Positions 46,801 through 59,015 of a DNA stretch of 64,000 bases are shown in pieces (position 1 is the first letter of the stretch; each line of letters starts with the position of its first letter). The notes beneath the pieces were generated by a model. The model made no database searches. It had not been told where the DNA came from and saw nothing but the letters and a program-made list of their open reading frames with translations. Source of the DNA: Spongilla lacustris (lineage: Eukaryota; Porifera; Demospongiae; Spongillida; Spongillidae); the NCBI GenBank assembly GCA_949361645.1, contig OX442422.1:8504683-8568682 (forward strand), written 5' to 3'. The translations under genes were made by a program, and so were the position numbers.

Positions 46801-49800
46801 ACTGATGTTCACATAAATACCAGGAGTGGAAAGGAGACGTTCCACACAGGTAGTATGACCTTCCTCTGCAGCATAGTGTAATGGAGTATGACCATACTGG
46901 AGTGGGTACAATAGTTCAGTCAACATGGTGGGTACAATGCAGGGCTGCCATAGGCCAGCTAGGGGTCCAACCTGAGGCCGGCCTGCCAGTCCAGCTATGC
47001 GCACATAGCTACATGCTATATTCATATAAAACAACCCCACACACCATCCAATAAGTGATACCCATCCATCTGTATTATTCACATTGCAACATTCAAAGGA
47101 CAACCACAACTCACCATATTTTTAATGTTCACATCAATACCAGGAGTGGAAAGGAGATGTTCCACACAAGTAGTATGACCTCCCCTTGCAGCAAAGTGTA
47201 ATGGAGTGTCACCCTGGAGTGGGTACAATAGTTCAGACAACGTGGTGGGTACAATGTACACATGTACATGTAGTACATGGTCATCAACATGAAGCCACTA
47301 GCTTATACATAATCATTCGTCTTCATACAATACAAGTACATGTAGATCAAAGTGCCCCCCCTCCTCCCCATTGACAGTGGCCTTCACCTAGTAGTCAATG
47401 AAAACTACAAGTGTTGGATTGGTAGTGAATATAATGCTGTATGGTGAAAAAAGCAAACCCCACCCCTAACCCTGCCCAACTAAAACAGACATGTGGTTAC
47501 ATGCTCATGTACAGTGCCGTCCACCCACAAGTTCACAGTCACACGCACTCCTCGATTGAGTGCAATAATGACTCACGCGCCTTAACTCAGAGCAAAACAG
47601 CTGGTCCAAAAATATTTACAATTAATAGCTTGAAACCTATGTAATCAACTGTAGCCATGCCGTACATTGGTATTCAAGTGACATTCGCAATAGCACTCGT
47701 ATCGAGGGCTAATTGCACTCGAACACGACTCGCGCGCAACTCGCAATACACTCGTGTGCGAGTGTGAAATTGTGGGTTCCACGGCACTGTACGTGTACTG
47801 AAATTTTTACACCCTGCTACTACGTGTGTAGCCTTATGCAGCACAAATGCATTACATCACTGCATAGGAAATAAGGATCTCCCTTGTATGATCATGGGTG
47901 TTATATGCAAGTACATGTCAAAGTATTTGGTGAGTGACTGAAAGAATAGCAGCCCAGAATGTAATGTCCTTGCTGAAATACATGACCATACAAGGGAGAT
48001 ACATATTTCCTGTGCTGTGATGTAATCCAGTCATGTTGCATAATGTTACAGCTTGGGCCATTGCTTATGTAGTCCTGCATACATGTAGTTCAGATTTGAA
48101 GGCCTTGTACACATCTTGATTGTGTGGCCATGAATTTGCTGTCCCACCCTGGCTAGGGGGAGGGGCTGTGGTGTGCTATCCCTCCCACCCTGGCTAGTGG
48201 GAGGGGTCTACATCCCTCACTCTGTTCCTAAGGGCATGTACATCCCCTTCCTCATACCTTTGGTAGCACATGCATTCAAACAGCACATCTTTTAACTTTC
48301 CAACTCACCCAAAATTTGATGTTCACATCAATACCAGGAGTGGAAAGGAGATGTTCCACGCAGGTAGTATGACCTCCCCATGCAGCAAGGTGTAATGGAG
48401 TATAACCATACTGGAGTGGGTACAATAGTTCAGTCAACATGATGGGTACATTGATGACGACCAAATCTAATTACGAAGGCATTTCAGAACCTACATTATT
48501 TATCTTGTAAAATGTAAGATTTAAGCATCGTGAATACAATTAGTACAACATCTGATCCCAGTATTGCCAATGAACTTTAGAATCAATTGGACTATAGCAA
48601 GCATATAGAGCTGTCAAGATACTTACATAAATACTCAGTACAACATAGGGGCTAAATCCATACAAACTCTTATTTTAACTTTTGCATGCTGTCTTTTATA
48701 GACCCCTATGGGTCACTAATCATTTACACTCAAACAGTCATACTGATTAAAGCTTATTAATAATCACATGATGGCAAGGACTAGCATAGCCTCCATTTCT
48801 GCTAATGCATAGCCACTAAAACTGCAAAAGCTCTCCCAAGACCCCGATGGGGGAGCGCTATACCCCCCTCCTGCACCCTCCCAATGCATATCCCCCACTT
48901 ATGACACTCGAGTCTTTTTTCTTTCCTGGAGTGAACCTTGACTTCTGACCACCTAATTAGGAAACTGAGCTATAACTTCTTGTAGATGATAAATCTAATC
49001 TAATTCCTTTGTGTACGGGTATAGCCTAAATGGTTCAAAAGCTACAATAGATATATATTTTTGTCTACTGACAATATAAATCTTTGGGACAACAACATTT
49101 ATCTTTTTTCTCAAATTTGAACATCAGTAAAACCAGTGACATTCCTTAGGAAAACAAATTAAAAAAATTATTCATGAAAATGCAGTATCTTATGACTATA
49201 CATGTACGTCTATACATGTATGTACCATCACTGCTTACCACGCCATTTGAATTTACAGATGCTCCACTTTCGATCAACCTCGCCACCTCGCCAACATCAC
49301 CTCTCTGTGCCGCATCTCGAAGCTCCTCTTCTGAAGTATAGAAATCATACGATAGATCACTGACGTTTTACATAGGCCTACGAGTATTATACACGAATTA
49401 ACGCAAACAACGTGTATGAATTGGGGAGCGTATAATTTATCAGCGCTCAGATTTTATGAATATGCTGTTCTTTACTTTGTCAGAAATGGCCAGATCGTAT
49501 AGGAAAGACCTTCTACTTTAATGTTTATCTTTGAACGGATCGCGCTTCAAATACAAAGCAGTAGTTGGGCGTAGCCAGCCCGACCTTCGCGTATTAATAA
49601 GTATTAGCCGCTTCCGCCAATATGCAAAGGTCGAGCTCAAAACGCAGTTTTAATTCTTTCTTTGACACGCTCCGCATTAGATCACGAGATCAATGCAACC
49701 CTAGATATCGATACTACAAAAACTTCTAGCTCATCAAAATCGTTGGCATATTATTATATAAAAATACGTACGGCAACGTACCGGCGCTTAAGTTCGAATT

Positions 49801-49815
49801 CTTCGTAGCGTCCAT
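34857..49815 (-). CDS. Ankyrin-repeat gene C, 13 exons, predicted 413 residues
   Basis: Minus-strand exons: 49815-49782 (ATG; MDATKNSNLSA, donor GTACGT, phase 1), 49330-49239 (EELRDAAQRGDVGEVARLIE), 48410-48309, 47213-47115, 46896-46795, 45811-45725 (short, divergent), 42988-42890 (a second first-repeat-like exon, phase 0), 42468-42367, 40899-40798, 39335-39234, 38446-38345 (weaker donor GTACGA), 37593-37492 and 34973-34857 (ends GIDVDTAFKTIFL, stop TAG). All joins keep frame; total 1,242 nt. Each exon encodes about one ankyrin repeat with the near-constant GGHTTCVEHLLSTPGIDVN core. Ankyrin repeats bind proteins; there is no signal peptide, membrane segment or other domain, so a cytosolic scaffold or regulator is likely but its partner is unknown. 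Alternatively 49.8-45.7 and 43.0-34.9 kb could be two genes. Confidence 0.7.
34980..36254. other. AT-rich intron sequence, no feature recognised
   Basis: Lies in the last intron of gene C. No convincing coding frame; no exact repeat of other parts of the window was noticed. Confidence 0.45.
36255..36704. mobile_element. 450-bp TIR element with AT flanks (GGACC family)
   Basis: Starts GGACCTTTTGCCT and ends AGGCAAAAGGTCC, each flanked by AT (36253-36254 and 36705-36706). Contains a G-tract of about 26 (36291-36316). Termini are related to those of 38722-39199. Confidence 0.7.
36707..37491. other. Gene C intron; G-tract, otherwise nothing
   Basis: A G-run is at about 37338-37354. A block at about 37195-37255 is an inverted copy of intron sequence found near other ankyrin exons. 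No gene seen. Confidence 0.45.
37600..38344. other. Gene C intron, no feature recognised
   Basis: Reading frames at 38008-38408 overlap on both strands with ordinary composition and lack family motifs; not called. Confidence 0.4.
38722..39199. mobile_element. 478-bp foldback element with AT flanks (GGACC family)
   Basis: Starts GGACCCTTTGCATGAAAG and ends with its complement. AT flanks both ends (38720-38721 and 39200-39201). The arms are over 200 bp, nearly identical, meeting near 38955. Related intron copies (for example near 37455) show the uninterrupted GTGCAATTCA sequence, so they approximate the empty site. Confidence 0.8.
39234..42366. repeat. Tandem duplication, period about 1.57 kb, each unit with ankyrin exons
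   Basis: 39234-40797 and 40798-42366 are direct copies, over 95% alike through most of their length. Each holds one good ankyrin exon and one decayed one (about 40018-40125 and 41581-41695, both with in-frame stops after HTPLH or SHS). Copy 2 has about 45 extra bases near 41815. The duplication shows how the exon array of gene C grew. Confidence 0.85.
43177..44262. repeat. 36-bp minisatellite, about 30 copies
   Basis: Unit CTACAAGCTAATCTTACCAC followed by GCCCACCCTAGAGATA. Two main variants (CTACAAG or CAGCAAG) are interspersed; one copy is 3 bp short. The array is open on both strands for over 1.1 kb (12-residue repeats) purely because 36 is divisible by 3. It lies in an intron of gene C, next to the second first-repeat exon. 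Confidence 0.95.
44270..45724. other. Gene C intron, no feature recognised
   Basis: AT-rich, with short duplicated blocks shared with other ankyrin introns (about 45590-45680). No coding call. Confidence 0.45.
47512..47789. mobile_element. 278-bp TIR element (CAGTGCCGT), probably a hAT-like MITE
   Basis: Left end CAGTGCCGTCCACCCACAAG pairs imperfectly with the right end (complement CAGTGCCGTGGAACCCACAA). The flanks CTCATGTA and TACGTGTA share five of eight bases, a decayed 8-bp duplication; a 2-bp TA duplication is the alternative. Confidence 0.6.
47855..48060. repeat. Short foldback repeat in an ankyrin intron
   Basis: GCATAGGAAATAAGGATCTC..CTTGTATGATCATG near 47860-47900 pairs with CATGACCATACAAGGGAG..TTTCCTGTGCTG near 47985-48020. 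Half-copies occur near 45535-45570 and 37285-37310. Confidence 0.55.
48826..48890. repeat. Remnant of the GC-rich hairpin core
   Basis: AAGACCCCGATGGGGGAGCG followed by CTATACCCCCC matches the core of elements E1-E4, but without recognisable ends. Confidence 0.5.
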
Positions 49816-50300
49816 CTTCGTTGTGTTAAAACACGTGTTCGCGCGCGCGTTTGCTAGAGATTTAATAATAGAAAAAAAATGGTTAATTTGACACGCGGGC
49901 CCTTCAATTCAGTGTCCCAGTTGGCCCCGGGGGGGGGGGGGGGGGGGGGGGGGGGCCAACTGTAACACATCGCTGCAGGGGCGGTGGGGTTCGTATCGTT
50001 GCGTTGTGTTTGTTATTCCACTTGTATGCTATAAATCTGTAATGGTAATCAGTGCTCCAACAACACAGTGTAATTAGTGAATTGCAAGCTTTGGACTGTC
50101 CACCCTGTTAAATTGGAGTGCACGCAGCAGAGGCATCAGAAATCCACTATCTGTCGGGTCCCCAGACTAACCCTTGGAAAGTAGAGCTAACTGACTACTT
50201 TTTAAATGATTTAACTTGATTAAATAACCTGAAAACGGGTTTGACAGTTCTGGTGATCAGAATGTCACACTGCAAGCTGAACATTTCTCATTTTTATATA
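49816..50300. promoter_or_regulatory. Probable 5' region of gene C, with a G-tract hairpin
   Basis: Upstream of the ATG at 49815 there is a CG-rich GCGCGCGC stretch near 49843 and, at about 49920-49965, CAGTTGGCC followed by about 28 G and then GGCCAACTG, an inverted pair around a G-run. No TATA box in a clear position. Promoter status is inferred from position only. Confidence 0.35.
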
Positions 50301-52500
50301 CCTCTGATCATTTTGCAATACCTCAATTGATGGTACAAGGGGTTAATGTTGCCAGCGGAGAGGCAATGTATAGGGTGCTGCTCAGGGTGCCCAGGCCACC
50401 TCTGCCTAAGATTAAGCTCTGCCTTCTCCAGCAGGCTGTTAGGATGTAGTGAGTGAAGGCCTCAAGGGGTTGGGATGGTGATGTGCCATGAGCAAGGTGG
50501 CAGAACCCCGCACATTGACCAAGGCTACATACACCAGAGTGCACTTGCTTACACTTCATCATGAAGTACAATGTTAATACTATTGTTATAATCAATATTA
50601 TAAACCATCTTCTATTATAATCCAATAATACAATACAACTAAATTTGTTCCCAAAAACATGATTTAGTACTGTTCATTTCTTATTGGAGCAGGAGCGGAC
50701 CTGGATTGATTGAGTATTCGCTCTGATCAGTAACAAGCTGAGGTGGCTTTCAGTATCGCTCCGCTACCACTTTTGATTCAGGGGCGTTGCCACGAATGGC
50801 TAAACGGGAAGCCACCTGTGAGAAGTCACTCAATGCCTCAGGTCCCCAGGCGCCAGTCCTTCACTGCTAGCCCAATTGCACAGTTCCATCCAAGTTCACT
50901 GAGGGATTGACTTGCAACCACCATTTCACTGCAATTTGGAACTCATTTGGGTCACGGTGCAGCGCCAAGCTGAGGGAATGGACAACACTGATGCATGTGG
51001 CGATGATACTGACAGCAGTCTTGCCCTATCAGCAATGGAACAGCTATTCAGGAAGGAGTTGAACTGCATCCACACCAAACAGTGGGAGTGTGGCCCTTAT
51101 TGACTGAATCTGGAAACAGAACACAGATGCTGCAGTGATAATAAAAATTGCAATGACTGATTGAAACAAGAGCAGATTTTAACTGTCCCTTTTGGTTTCC
51201 ATGTAAAACAAAATCCCAGTGTTAATTTGTATAAACTCATGCATAAAGTGACTAGATTACACTAAGGAACAAACCTTCAAGATGGCACAGAAATTAAAAC
51301 CCATACAATAATAGTCAAGCACATAAATTAAAACCCATACAATAATAGTCATAGTTAATTCAACTTACTTTGTTGCTGGATGTTTAGATACCACACACTC
51401 CTCGAGGCCATCTGATTCAATGTAATAGGGGTGCCCAGGCCAACCCCACAACTTGTGTGAATGAGCACTCAAAACCACACCTACTGGTGTCCTCATCCAT
51501 GTGCAGGATGAGTTCTCAATCTGAGGGCCCTCAGGTAGGAGGTGGTGGTAATGCGGAGATGGTGATGTGGTGGTAGTGGTGATGTTGTGGTAGTGGTGAT
51601 GTGGTGGTTGTTGACTACAGAGGCATATTGATGACTCGAGGCTCCACCTCATAAGTAACAAATACTTAATCAGGCAGACGAAAATGTTTGCTGATTGACG
51701 CAGCGGGAGGAGAGTTGTAGTTGTCAATGAAGTTATCACCAAGTGCTGTGCATTGGCAATCTCTTTCGCATATATTAACAGCAGGAGATATATTGCAGAT
51801 GGTGGTGTGAGTTGATGGGACCTGTTACACTTATCTTAATCTGTTCACTGTCCATATCAGCTTATACAGCAATTCCTTGAAGATCCTGTTCAATTGTCTC
51901 GCATGTTAAAATTCTTTTGAATGATCCAGTTAGGTGATTCTCTCTTGTTGTATCAATATAGCAATATAGGGAGCTCCCTAAATCAACCTCTTGTGTCGAA
52001 ACATTGATACATTACAATAAATGCAATAAAAATATGCAAGGACAAAAAGTAAAAAAATTACACAATGCAAGAAAAATAAGTATAATAAAAAAGTACTAAG
52101 TGAAAGAAAAAATTGACAATCATAACAGAAAAAATCCTACAGCGAAAATATAAAATGGATCTTTGAACTTGTGTAGTCCATAATCCAAAGCATCTGGTGA
52201 TCTCCTTGGAGGGACAATTCACCTGTAGCCAGTGTGTGCTGCAGCTGTGTAAGATAAGCTGGCTGTCGTGAAAATGACGAGAAATAGTGATAAGGTAGCC
52301 AACAAGTTATCAGGAAAAGAAAGCTATTCATATCAAGAAGAAGAAGAGCTACCTAGAGAGCTATAAAGCGTAAATACCATCGCCTTTTCCTTCTTGTCCT
52401 TCTCAACTCCTTTACATTATTCCTTTCATGGACACGAAAATCCAATTTGTCATATACAATTTACAATATGCATACATCTTAATACACATTCGTTGACATA
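50301..52500. other. No gene recognised
   Basis: Moderate-complexity sequence; reading frames such as 50912-51103 (+) and 51365-51742 (-) have no family motif. A GTGGTGATG-type imperfect repeat is at about 51535-51610. Confidence 0.4.
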
Positions 52501-52504
52501 CCAC

Positions 52505-53555
52505 ATATACCACACGATATTATACTCTTATTATACCACACTATTACACCACAAGTTATAATACCACAAGATATTACACCACAAGATATTATACCACAAG
52601 ATATTATATGACAGGATATTATACCACAGGATATTATACCACAAGATATTATACCACAAGATATTATGACAGGATATTATACCACAGGATATTATATGAC
52701 AGGATATCATACCATTATACCACAGGATATTATACCACAGGATAGTATACCACAGGATAGTATACCACAAGATATTATAACCACAAATATTATAACAGAT
52801 ACTATATACTGGAACATATACCATAGGATACCACAGGATATACATATTACACCACATGATATCATACCACAGGATATTATGATATACCACAAGAACACAA
52901 AATATAATACCACAGTATTATACCACAGATACTATATACTGCAACACATTATACTATAGGATACCACAGGATATTAAGATGACCCGCAACTTATACCACA
53001 AGATATAATACCACAGGATATTACAATACACCACAGGATATTACGATATTATATCACAAGGTATTACACCACAAGATATTATACCATAAGAAATTACACC
53101 ACATGATATTATACCACAAGATATTATATTAAGATATTATACCACAAGATATACAACAGGATTTATACAAGATGTCATACCACAGTTTATTATACCACAG
53201 GATATTATACCACAACATATTACTATACATTATACCATACCACAGGATATTAAGATACTGACGATACCGCACCACAGGTTATGATACCACAATATTATTA
53301 TACCAGAAGATATACCACAGGATTTATACCAGAAGATATAGATATACCACAGTTTATTATACCACAAGATATTATATTACAGGATATTATACCACAAGAT
53401 ATTATAGCACAGTATTATACCACAAGATATTATACCACAAGAGCCACAAATATACCATGGATACTATATACTGCAACACATTATACCATACATACCACAG
53501 GATACTAAGATACAATACCACGCCACAGGTTATTATACCACAAGATATTAAAAAC
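52505..53555. repeat. AT-rich satellite, 15-bp unit
   Basis: Imperfect tandem copies of ATTATACCACAAGAT (or ..CAGGAT) over about 1 kb. Gives a spurious IPQDI peptide repeat. Confidence 0.9.
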
Positions 53556-53644
53556 TATATTTCGCGTCCGATTGCCATTAGCAGCCACGTGGAAAGTTGT
53601 GCACGCCTAAGTGCTACGCATTGGACGAAAAAGCTAGCATTCAA

Positions 53645-53925
53645 GGTATGTTGAAGGTATGTAGAAGGTATGTTGATGGTATGTAGAAGGTATGTTGATG
53701 GTATGTAGAAGGTATGTTGATGGTATGTTGAAGGTATGTAGAAGGTATGTTGAAGGTATGTAGAAGGTATGTAGAAGGTATTTTGAAGGTATGTAGAAGG
53801 TATGTTGATGGTATGTAGAAGGTATGTTGAAGGTATGTAGAAGGTATGTTGATGGTATGTAGAAGGTATGTTGAAGGTATGTAGAAGGTATGTTGAAGGT
53901 ATGTAGAAGGTATGTTGATGCTATC
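53645..53925. repeat. 11/22-bp minisatellite
   Basis: Alternating AGGTATGTTGA and AGGTATGTAGA units, about 25 in total. Confidence 0.9.
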
Positions 53926-54269
53926 ACGTTGTAGAGGTTCAATCTTTGATACATGGGGGATTCACCATTCCTGCCACAATTGGTTGCTAGACCTTAGCCT
54001 ACTGTGTATCTACAGCTATTGGCCATACAACATCAAACCACATCCGTCGCTGGAGGTGACTTGAACACATGGCTCTGGAACAAAGTACACCATGTGAACG
54101 CTGCATGGTGTCTCAAAGACAGGTGGTTGAGCACTGGAGTCACGAGAACATGTGACAGGAACATATCCAGATCACTGGCTTGAGGATAGCTGAGTCACTG
54201 GAACAATGTGCATGACCACAGATGGCTGGCCAGATGAGTAAAAAACAGGTGATTCCAACAGAGGTGATT

Positions 54270-54450
54270 TCAATAGGTGATTGAAACATAGGTGATTGAA
54301 ACACAGGTGATTGAAACACAGGTAATTGAAACACAGGTTATTGAAACACAGGTTATTGAAACACAGGTGATTCAAACACAGATGATTCAATTCAAACACA
54401 GGCGATTCAAATACAGGCGATTCAAACACAGGCTTGAGCACAGAGGTGAC
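54270..54450. repeat. 15-bp minisatellite
   Basis: Units of ACACAGGTGATTGAA with drift toward ACACAGGCGATTCAA. Confidence 0.85.
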
Positions 54451-54628
54451 TGCAAACACAGATACTTGGAATGTTCATTTACCTGAGCACAGGTGACTCA
54501 AGCACAAGTGATTCGAATACGGCTGACTAACACAGCTGACAGGGATATGGATGATTGTAGGACAGCTGCAATGGACAAATCAAAATGTATACATATTTAA
54601 TCTTACGATGAACCAAAATGTTTATGGC

Positions 54629-54800
54629 TGAGTCCATGGCATGGCCAAGTCCATGGCATGGCTGGGTCCATGGCATGGCTGGGTCCATGGCATGGCTGGG
54701 TCCATGGCATGGCTGAGTCCATGGCATGGCCGAGTCCATGGCATGGCTGGGTCCATGGCATGGCTGGGTCCATGGCATGGCTGGGTCCATGGCATGGCTT
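54629..54800. repeat. 17-bp minisatellite
   Basis: About ten copies of CCATGGCATGGCTGGGT or the AAGT/GAGT variants. Because 17 is not a multiple of 3, the same peptide pattern appears in three shifted frames. Confidence 0.9.
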
Positions 54801-54978
54801 TGAATTTGTAAAAGCATGCATTTGAAGTGCTCAACTTAAACGTATGTGTGATGTTTGGGTACAGTATATGCAGCATGTGTAAATTAAGCATGAGCATTCA
54901 GTTCTTTCACCTCAAGATTGTACAAAGAGATTTTTTAATTAATTATTTTCATATTGCTAAACAAAAGTTTCCCTGTGG

Positions 54979-56192
54979 CTACAATAATTATCTGCAGTGC
55001 AGCACTTACTGGCATTTGCTCTCTTCATTCACCATTCAGTATGTTGCAAGCCAGAAGTGATGCTGTTTAACAAAGTACATGTGCATCAATTGTGGTTGCT
55101 ATCACATAAAATGAATGGTAACAAAGATCTGACAGGGTAATAGAGAAAGAATTGGTTCTTTAATTTTTTTTCTCACCTTGATAATATTGATACCATGCTG
55201 AGGTAATTGACTGAAGAAACACCGTTTGCTATAACAGATGACAGAACAAAGTAGAGCAGCAGGATCAGCAGGGACAGCAGCAAGACAACTGGAGAACTTT
55301 TGCGTTTATTTCAATTTTTGGATTTGTTTAGGATTTTTTTTACATTACAGCAGACAGCAGAGCAGCAGAGTTGAGGGTACAGGTAGGAACACAGAAGAGG
55401 GCCAAATTGGAACAGCTAAAATCAGGAAGTAAAAAGCCACATCAACTTTCAGTAGAAAAAAGGCACGATGAAACATTCTCTGTCATAAAAGTGTATGTAC
55501 CACAGTATGGTCTTGGAGGATAGGTGATCACAACTGATAATGACTTGGGATACCATTCAACAACCTGCAAATAAGAGACAAGCATGGATATGTGAGACAA
55601 CACATTTTTAGAATGACATCATTGTCAAGCAAACATACTAAACATACTATGGCTACAATAATTATCTGCAGTACATGTACTTACTTACTGGCATTTGCTC
55701 TCTTCATTCACCATTCAGTATGTTGCAAGCCAGAAGTGATACTGTTTAACAAGGTACATGTACATCAATTGTGGTTGCATCACATAGAATGAATAGTACC
55801 TATAACCATGCCAACATTGACAAGTTAATAGAGAGATATAATTAAAGTATCTTCCTTCAAAAACAATTGTTTTCTCATCTTGAGGACATTGATGCCAGAG
55901 GTAACCAAACCACATTGGCCAGAATAGATGACATCACAAGGTAGAGCAGCACAATCAGCGGGGACAATAGTGCAAGCAGGATAGGGCTTCTCTGGATTTT
56001 GTGTTCTTAATTTTTCGGAGAATTTTTAATTTAATTATAATCATGTCATAGAAGTGTATGTATTTTTAGCAATCAATGATGTCATGATACGTACCAGTAT
56101 GGATGACGACGGTCTTGGAGGATAGGTGATCACAACTGATAATGACTTGGGATACCATTCAACAACCTGCAAATAAGAGACAAGCATGGATA
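54979..56192 (-). other. Tandem duplication with exon-like segments (unidentified gene)
   Basis: 54979-55592 and 55650-56192 are direct copies, about 85% alike. On the minus strand, copy 2 has an exon-like piece at 56166-56095 (acceptor TTTGCAG, VVEWYPKSLSVVITYPPRPS, donor GTACGT, phase 0) and a second at about 55975-55880 reading IVPADCAALPCDVIYSGQCG to NVLK. Copy 1 keeps a GTGAGA donor after the second piece, while copy 2 has ATGAGA there. I do not recognise the protein; it could be a duplicated exon pair of an expressed gene or a decayed repeat. Confidence 0.4.
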
Positions 56193-56199
56193 TGTAAGT

Positions 56200-57780
56200 G
56201 AACCATGGAACCATGATTGCAGCAGTTTTCCATATCTACTGCTACAAACACTAATCACCTTATCATCTTACACAACTCACCTTGGATATGCCAGCAAGGA
56301 GCTTACCTCTGCCCATGTACAATGTACAGGAGGAAAAAGGAAGATGGGGGAGGGGAGGGGAGGGGAGAGGAGGGGATTTTAAACGTTTTTTGGCTGATCT
56401 TTGGCCAGGACAACACCACAACAAAGTGCCCTATGCATGTGGGACAGTGCAGTGCTCCCATTCTCCCCTCACCTCACCCCAGACACAAGGGGCAGTCCAG
56501 CACTGTCACCCTCACATCATGTACTCCCATCCGTGACCACGCCCACTGACCCTGCACCTCCTCCAACAGCGAAAAATAAAGGTCCACATCCCCCAACCCA
56601 GTACCATACAATATGGGGGTTTTCTGTGAAAGAGAACATGTGCTTTCAGTTTCAGTATCCAAAGCTATGGATACTGTACCAGGCCACGTTCACCTTCACA
56701 AAAATTTAACAGATTTACACTGGCTGCATCTCACATAAACAGGGCAAAATAAATACAAGACTCAACCTTTTGGCAACTGTTTTCCGATCTGCATTACATG
56801 TGATACTACTAAATGAAACCTGGGAGAAGTTCTAAAGCGACTGCTATAAGCAGGAGGATAAGATCGAGATCTCTACCGGTTCGAAGCGCAAGAAGCGAGA
56901 TAAAAGCGAGATGGATTCAAGGAGATAAAAGCGGGATGGATTCTAGAGCTAGAAGAATGCATGCTCATCAGGATTCCTGACCTGACATGACCCAAGAATT
57001 CATGCTCAGGACTCCTGACATGACCCCACAACATGTAATACCTCTTGGAAAAATGTATGCACAAAAATCGAATCCGAATTTAATTGCAATATTGAAGTGA
57101 GATGTAGCCTGTTGACCCAAATCCCACTTCTCCCTCCACCCACCTCCCAATTGCAACCTACGCATGTGCTCAGGAATGGTGACAGAGCCAAGGTCAGTAT
57201 TGACAGCTCCATAAAATGTATCCCATGGGAGAGCTAACTCACTCTTCCACCTAGCTAATATATATCTGAACCTGGTACCAAATACACAACGGGTAGGTGT
57301 ATTGGGAACCTAATCCACACTTGCAGGAGTTTCAGATCATTTTGGCTATTGATACTTGAGGCAAAATATATATAATCCTCGAATACCAAAAATTCCTGAA
57401 ATTCTTGCATACACATATGCACATAGGGATACACATATGTATATATACAACCGAACCCAGTCCTCACATCACACACACTCCTAAGCCCTTTAACCCAGTC
57501 CTAAGAGCATGTCAGCCTGCCTTTGTAGCAGTGGTCGCAAGAGGGAGTACTTTGATGTTGGGGGCACGGTGCCTTGGAGCTCCGCACATGTGTCTGGGGA
57601 CGAGGTGAAGTTAGAAGGGGAATGCCACATGGCCACATCCACATGACACACACACAACACATGCCTTCCTTCACACAGATAGCCACCACACTTTAAAGAT
57701 CACCACAGGCATTATTTCTATGTGATAGTTTCGGTCATGCAATAGAGACTGAATGAATACCATCTCATTGACCACCACAA
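56200..57780. other. No gene recognised
   Basis: Contains a GGGGA-rich patch near 56350. No convincing splice-consistent coding segment. Confidence 0.4.
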
Positions 57781-57898
57781 TTACAGGAAGCTTACGGGGG
57801 GGGGGGGGGGGGGGGGGCATGTGTGGAGGGAGGAGGAGAGAAGCAAGAGGAAGAGGAACCAGAACGGAGAACAGAGGACTGTACATGGGCAGAACCTG

Positions 57899-58138
57899 TC
57901 ATGTATGCCTCCAACATCCTCTGCGTCCCCTCTGGAGAGGAAGGTTGCCCTCCAAAGCTGCAAGTTCTCTCTCCATTGCAGCCAGATATGATGGTGGTGC
58001 TGGGAGGGGTACCTCTGGAGGGGCCAGGAGGGGTACCTCTGGAGGGGCTGGCAGAACAGCTGATGGCGGAGGCAGGCGGTGGAGCTGTAGCTGCTCCAAT
58101 GCAGCCAGCCTCTCATCCACTCTTTGTTGATGCTGCAG
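57899..58138 (-). CDS. Possible terminal exon, 79 residues, unidentified
   Basis: On the minus strand, a CCATAG acceptor is followed by LQHQQRVDERLAALEQLQLH, a proline-rich stretch with two PAPPEVPL-like repeats, then SYLAAMERELAALEGNLPLQ and a stop at 57899. The two helical, Leu/Glu-rich segments look like coiled coil. The overlapping plus-strand frame is less protein-like. A possible first exon is 59085-59016 (MALYRRRDVHVVQMPCGVHR, donor GTAAGG). Family unknown. Confidence 0.4.
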   Translation of the reverse strand: MQHQQRVDERLAALEQLQLHRLPPPSAVLPAPPEVPLLAPPEVPLPAPPSYLAAMERELAALEGNLPLQRGRRGCWRHT

Positions 58139-59015
58139 CTATGGTAAGTAAAAATAGTAAATCAAAGTCCATCATATAAGGCGTTTTTAATGCTGCAATT
58201 ATCCAGTATTGCTGCGGCATATAATGGCTTTTATCACTTACATCCTGACAGTTACAATTTTATGACTATGAATTACAGATATGAACAACATGATAGCATG
58301 CTGTGTGAGCAAGTGTGTGAGACTGAAATATGTTGGAATGGGTAGGTAGTGCGTGAATGAAAGTGTTGTGATAGGTATGTGAATTCGGTAGTATAGTGTG
58401 AGAATGTGTGTGTGTGTTGGAATGGGTTTGTAGGTCAATTGGTGCACGGTGCAAGGAGTGGCTGTGAGGTGCAAAATGAGGTGCAAAGGTTAGGGGCAGG
58501 CAGCACAATGGGAACATCACAAGTACCATATCACCCTGCACAGCAAACTTACATCATACACTCACAGAAGCATTCTCCATTGTTGGATTTCCAATGGCTG
58601 TAGGCATAGAAAACGTAACGCAAATACCACCGAGTTGCATTGGATGATTTAAACACTAAGGCTAAAGCCACGTCGTAGGCCTATGTAAAAATTAAGAGGC
58701 AAGCTAATACTGATGAGGATAGCTGGAAAACATGGCGGAGGGTGAAAAAGGCAAGGCACATGCATGCGTATACGCAACAGCCGAGTCCTTGACTCACGGT
58801 CGCCGTCTGACGTACCGTGACGTCCAAGCAGATGCTTCGAAGTAGCATGTGGTCTGGAAATTTATCCGCTTCTTGACGTCCGACAGGGGCGAAGCGTGGT
58901 TAAGCAGTGGCCGACGGGAGCCTTTCATACAAGTTTTTTTTACAAGTTTATGTAATAGTGGAAATAGAGAAGCAATTAAGCCAAACAGACTCAGAAGCCT
59001 GCATGCTCTCCTTAC

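Noticed and set aside
52531..53508. Tyr/Ile-rich frames on both strands
   Set aside because: 15-bp AT-rich satellite.
54603..54897. Three overlapping frames with the same PCHGPSHAMD-like peptide
   Set aside because: A 17-bp repeat cycles through the frames.
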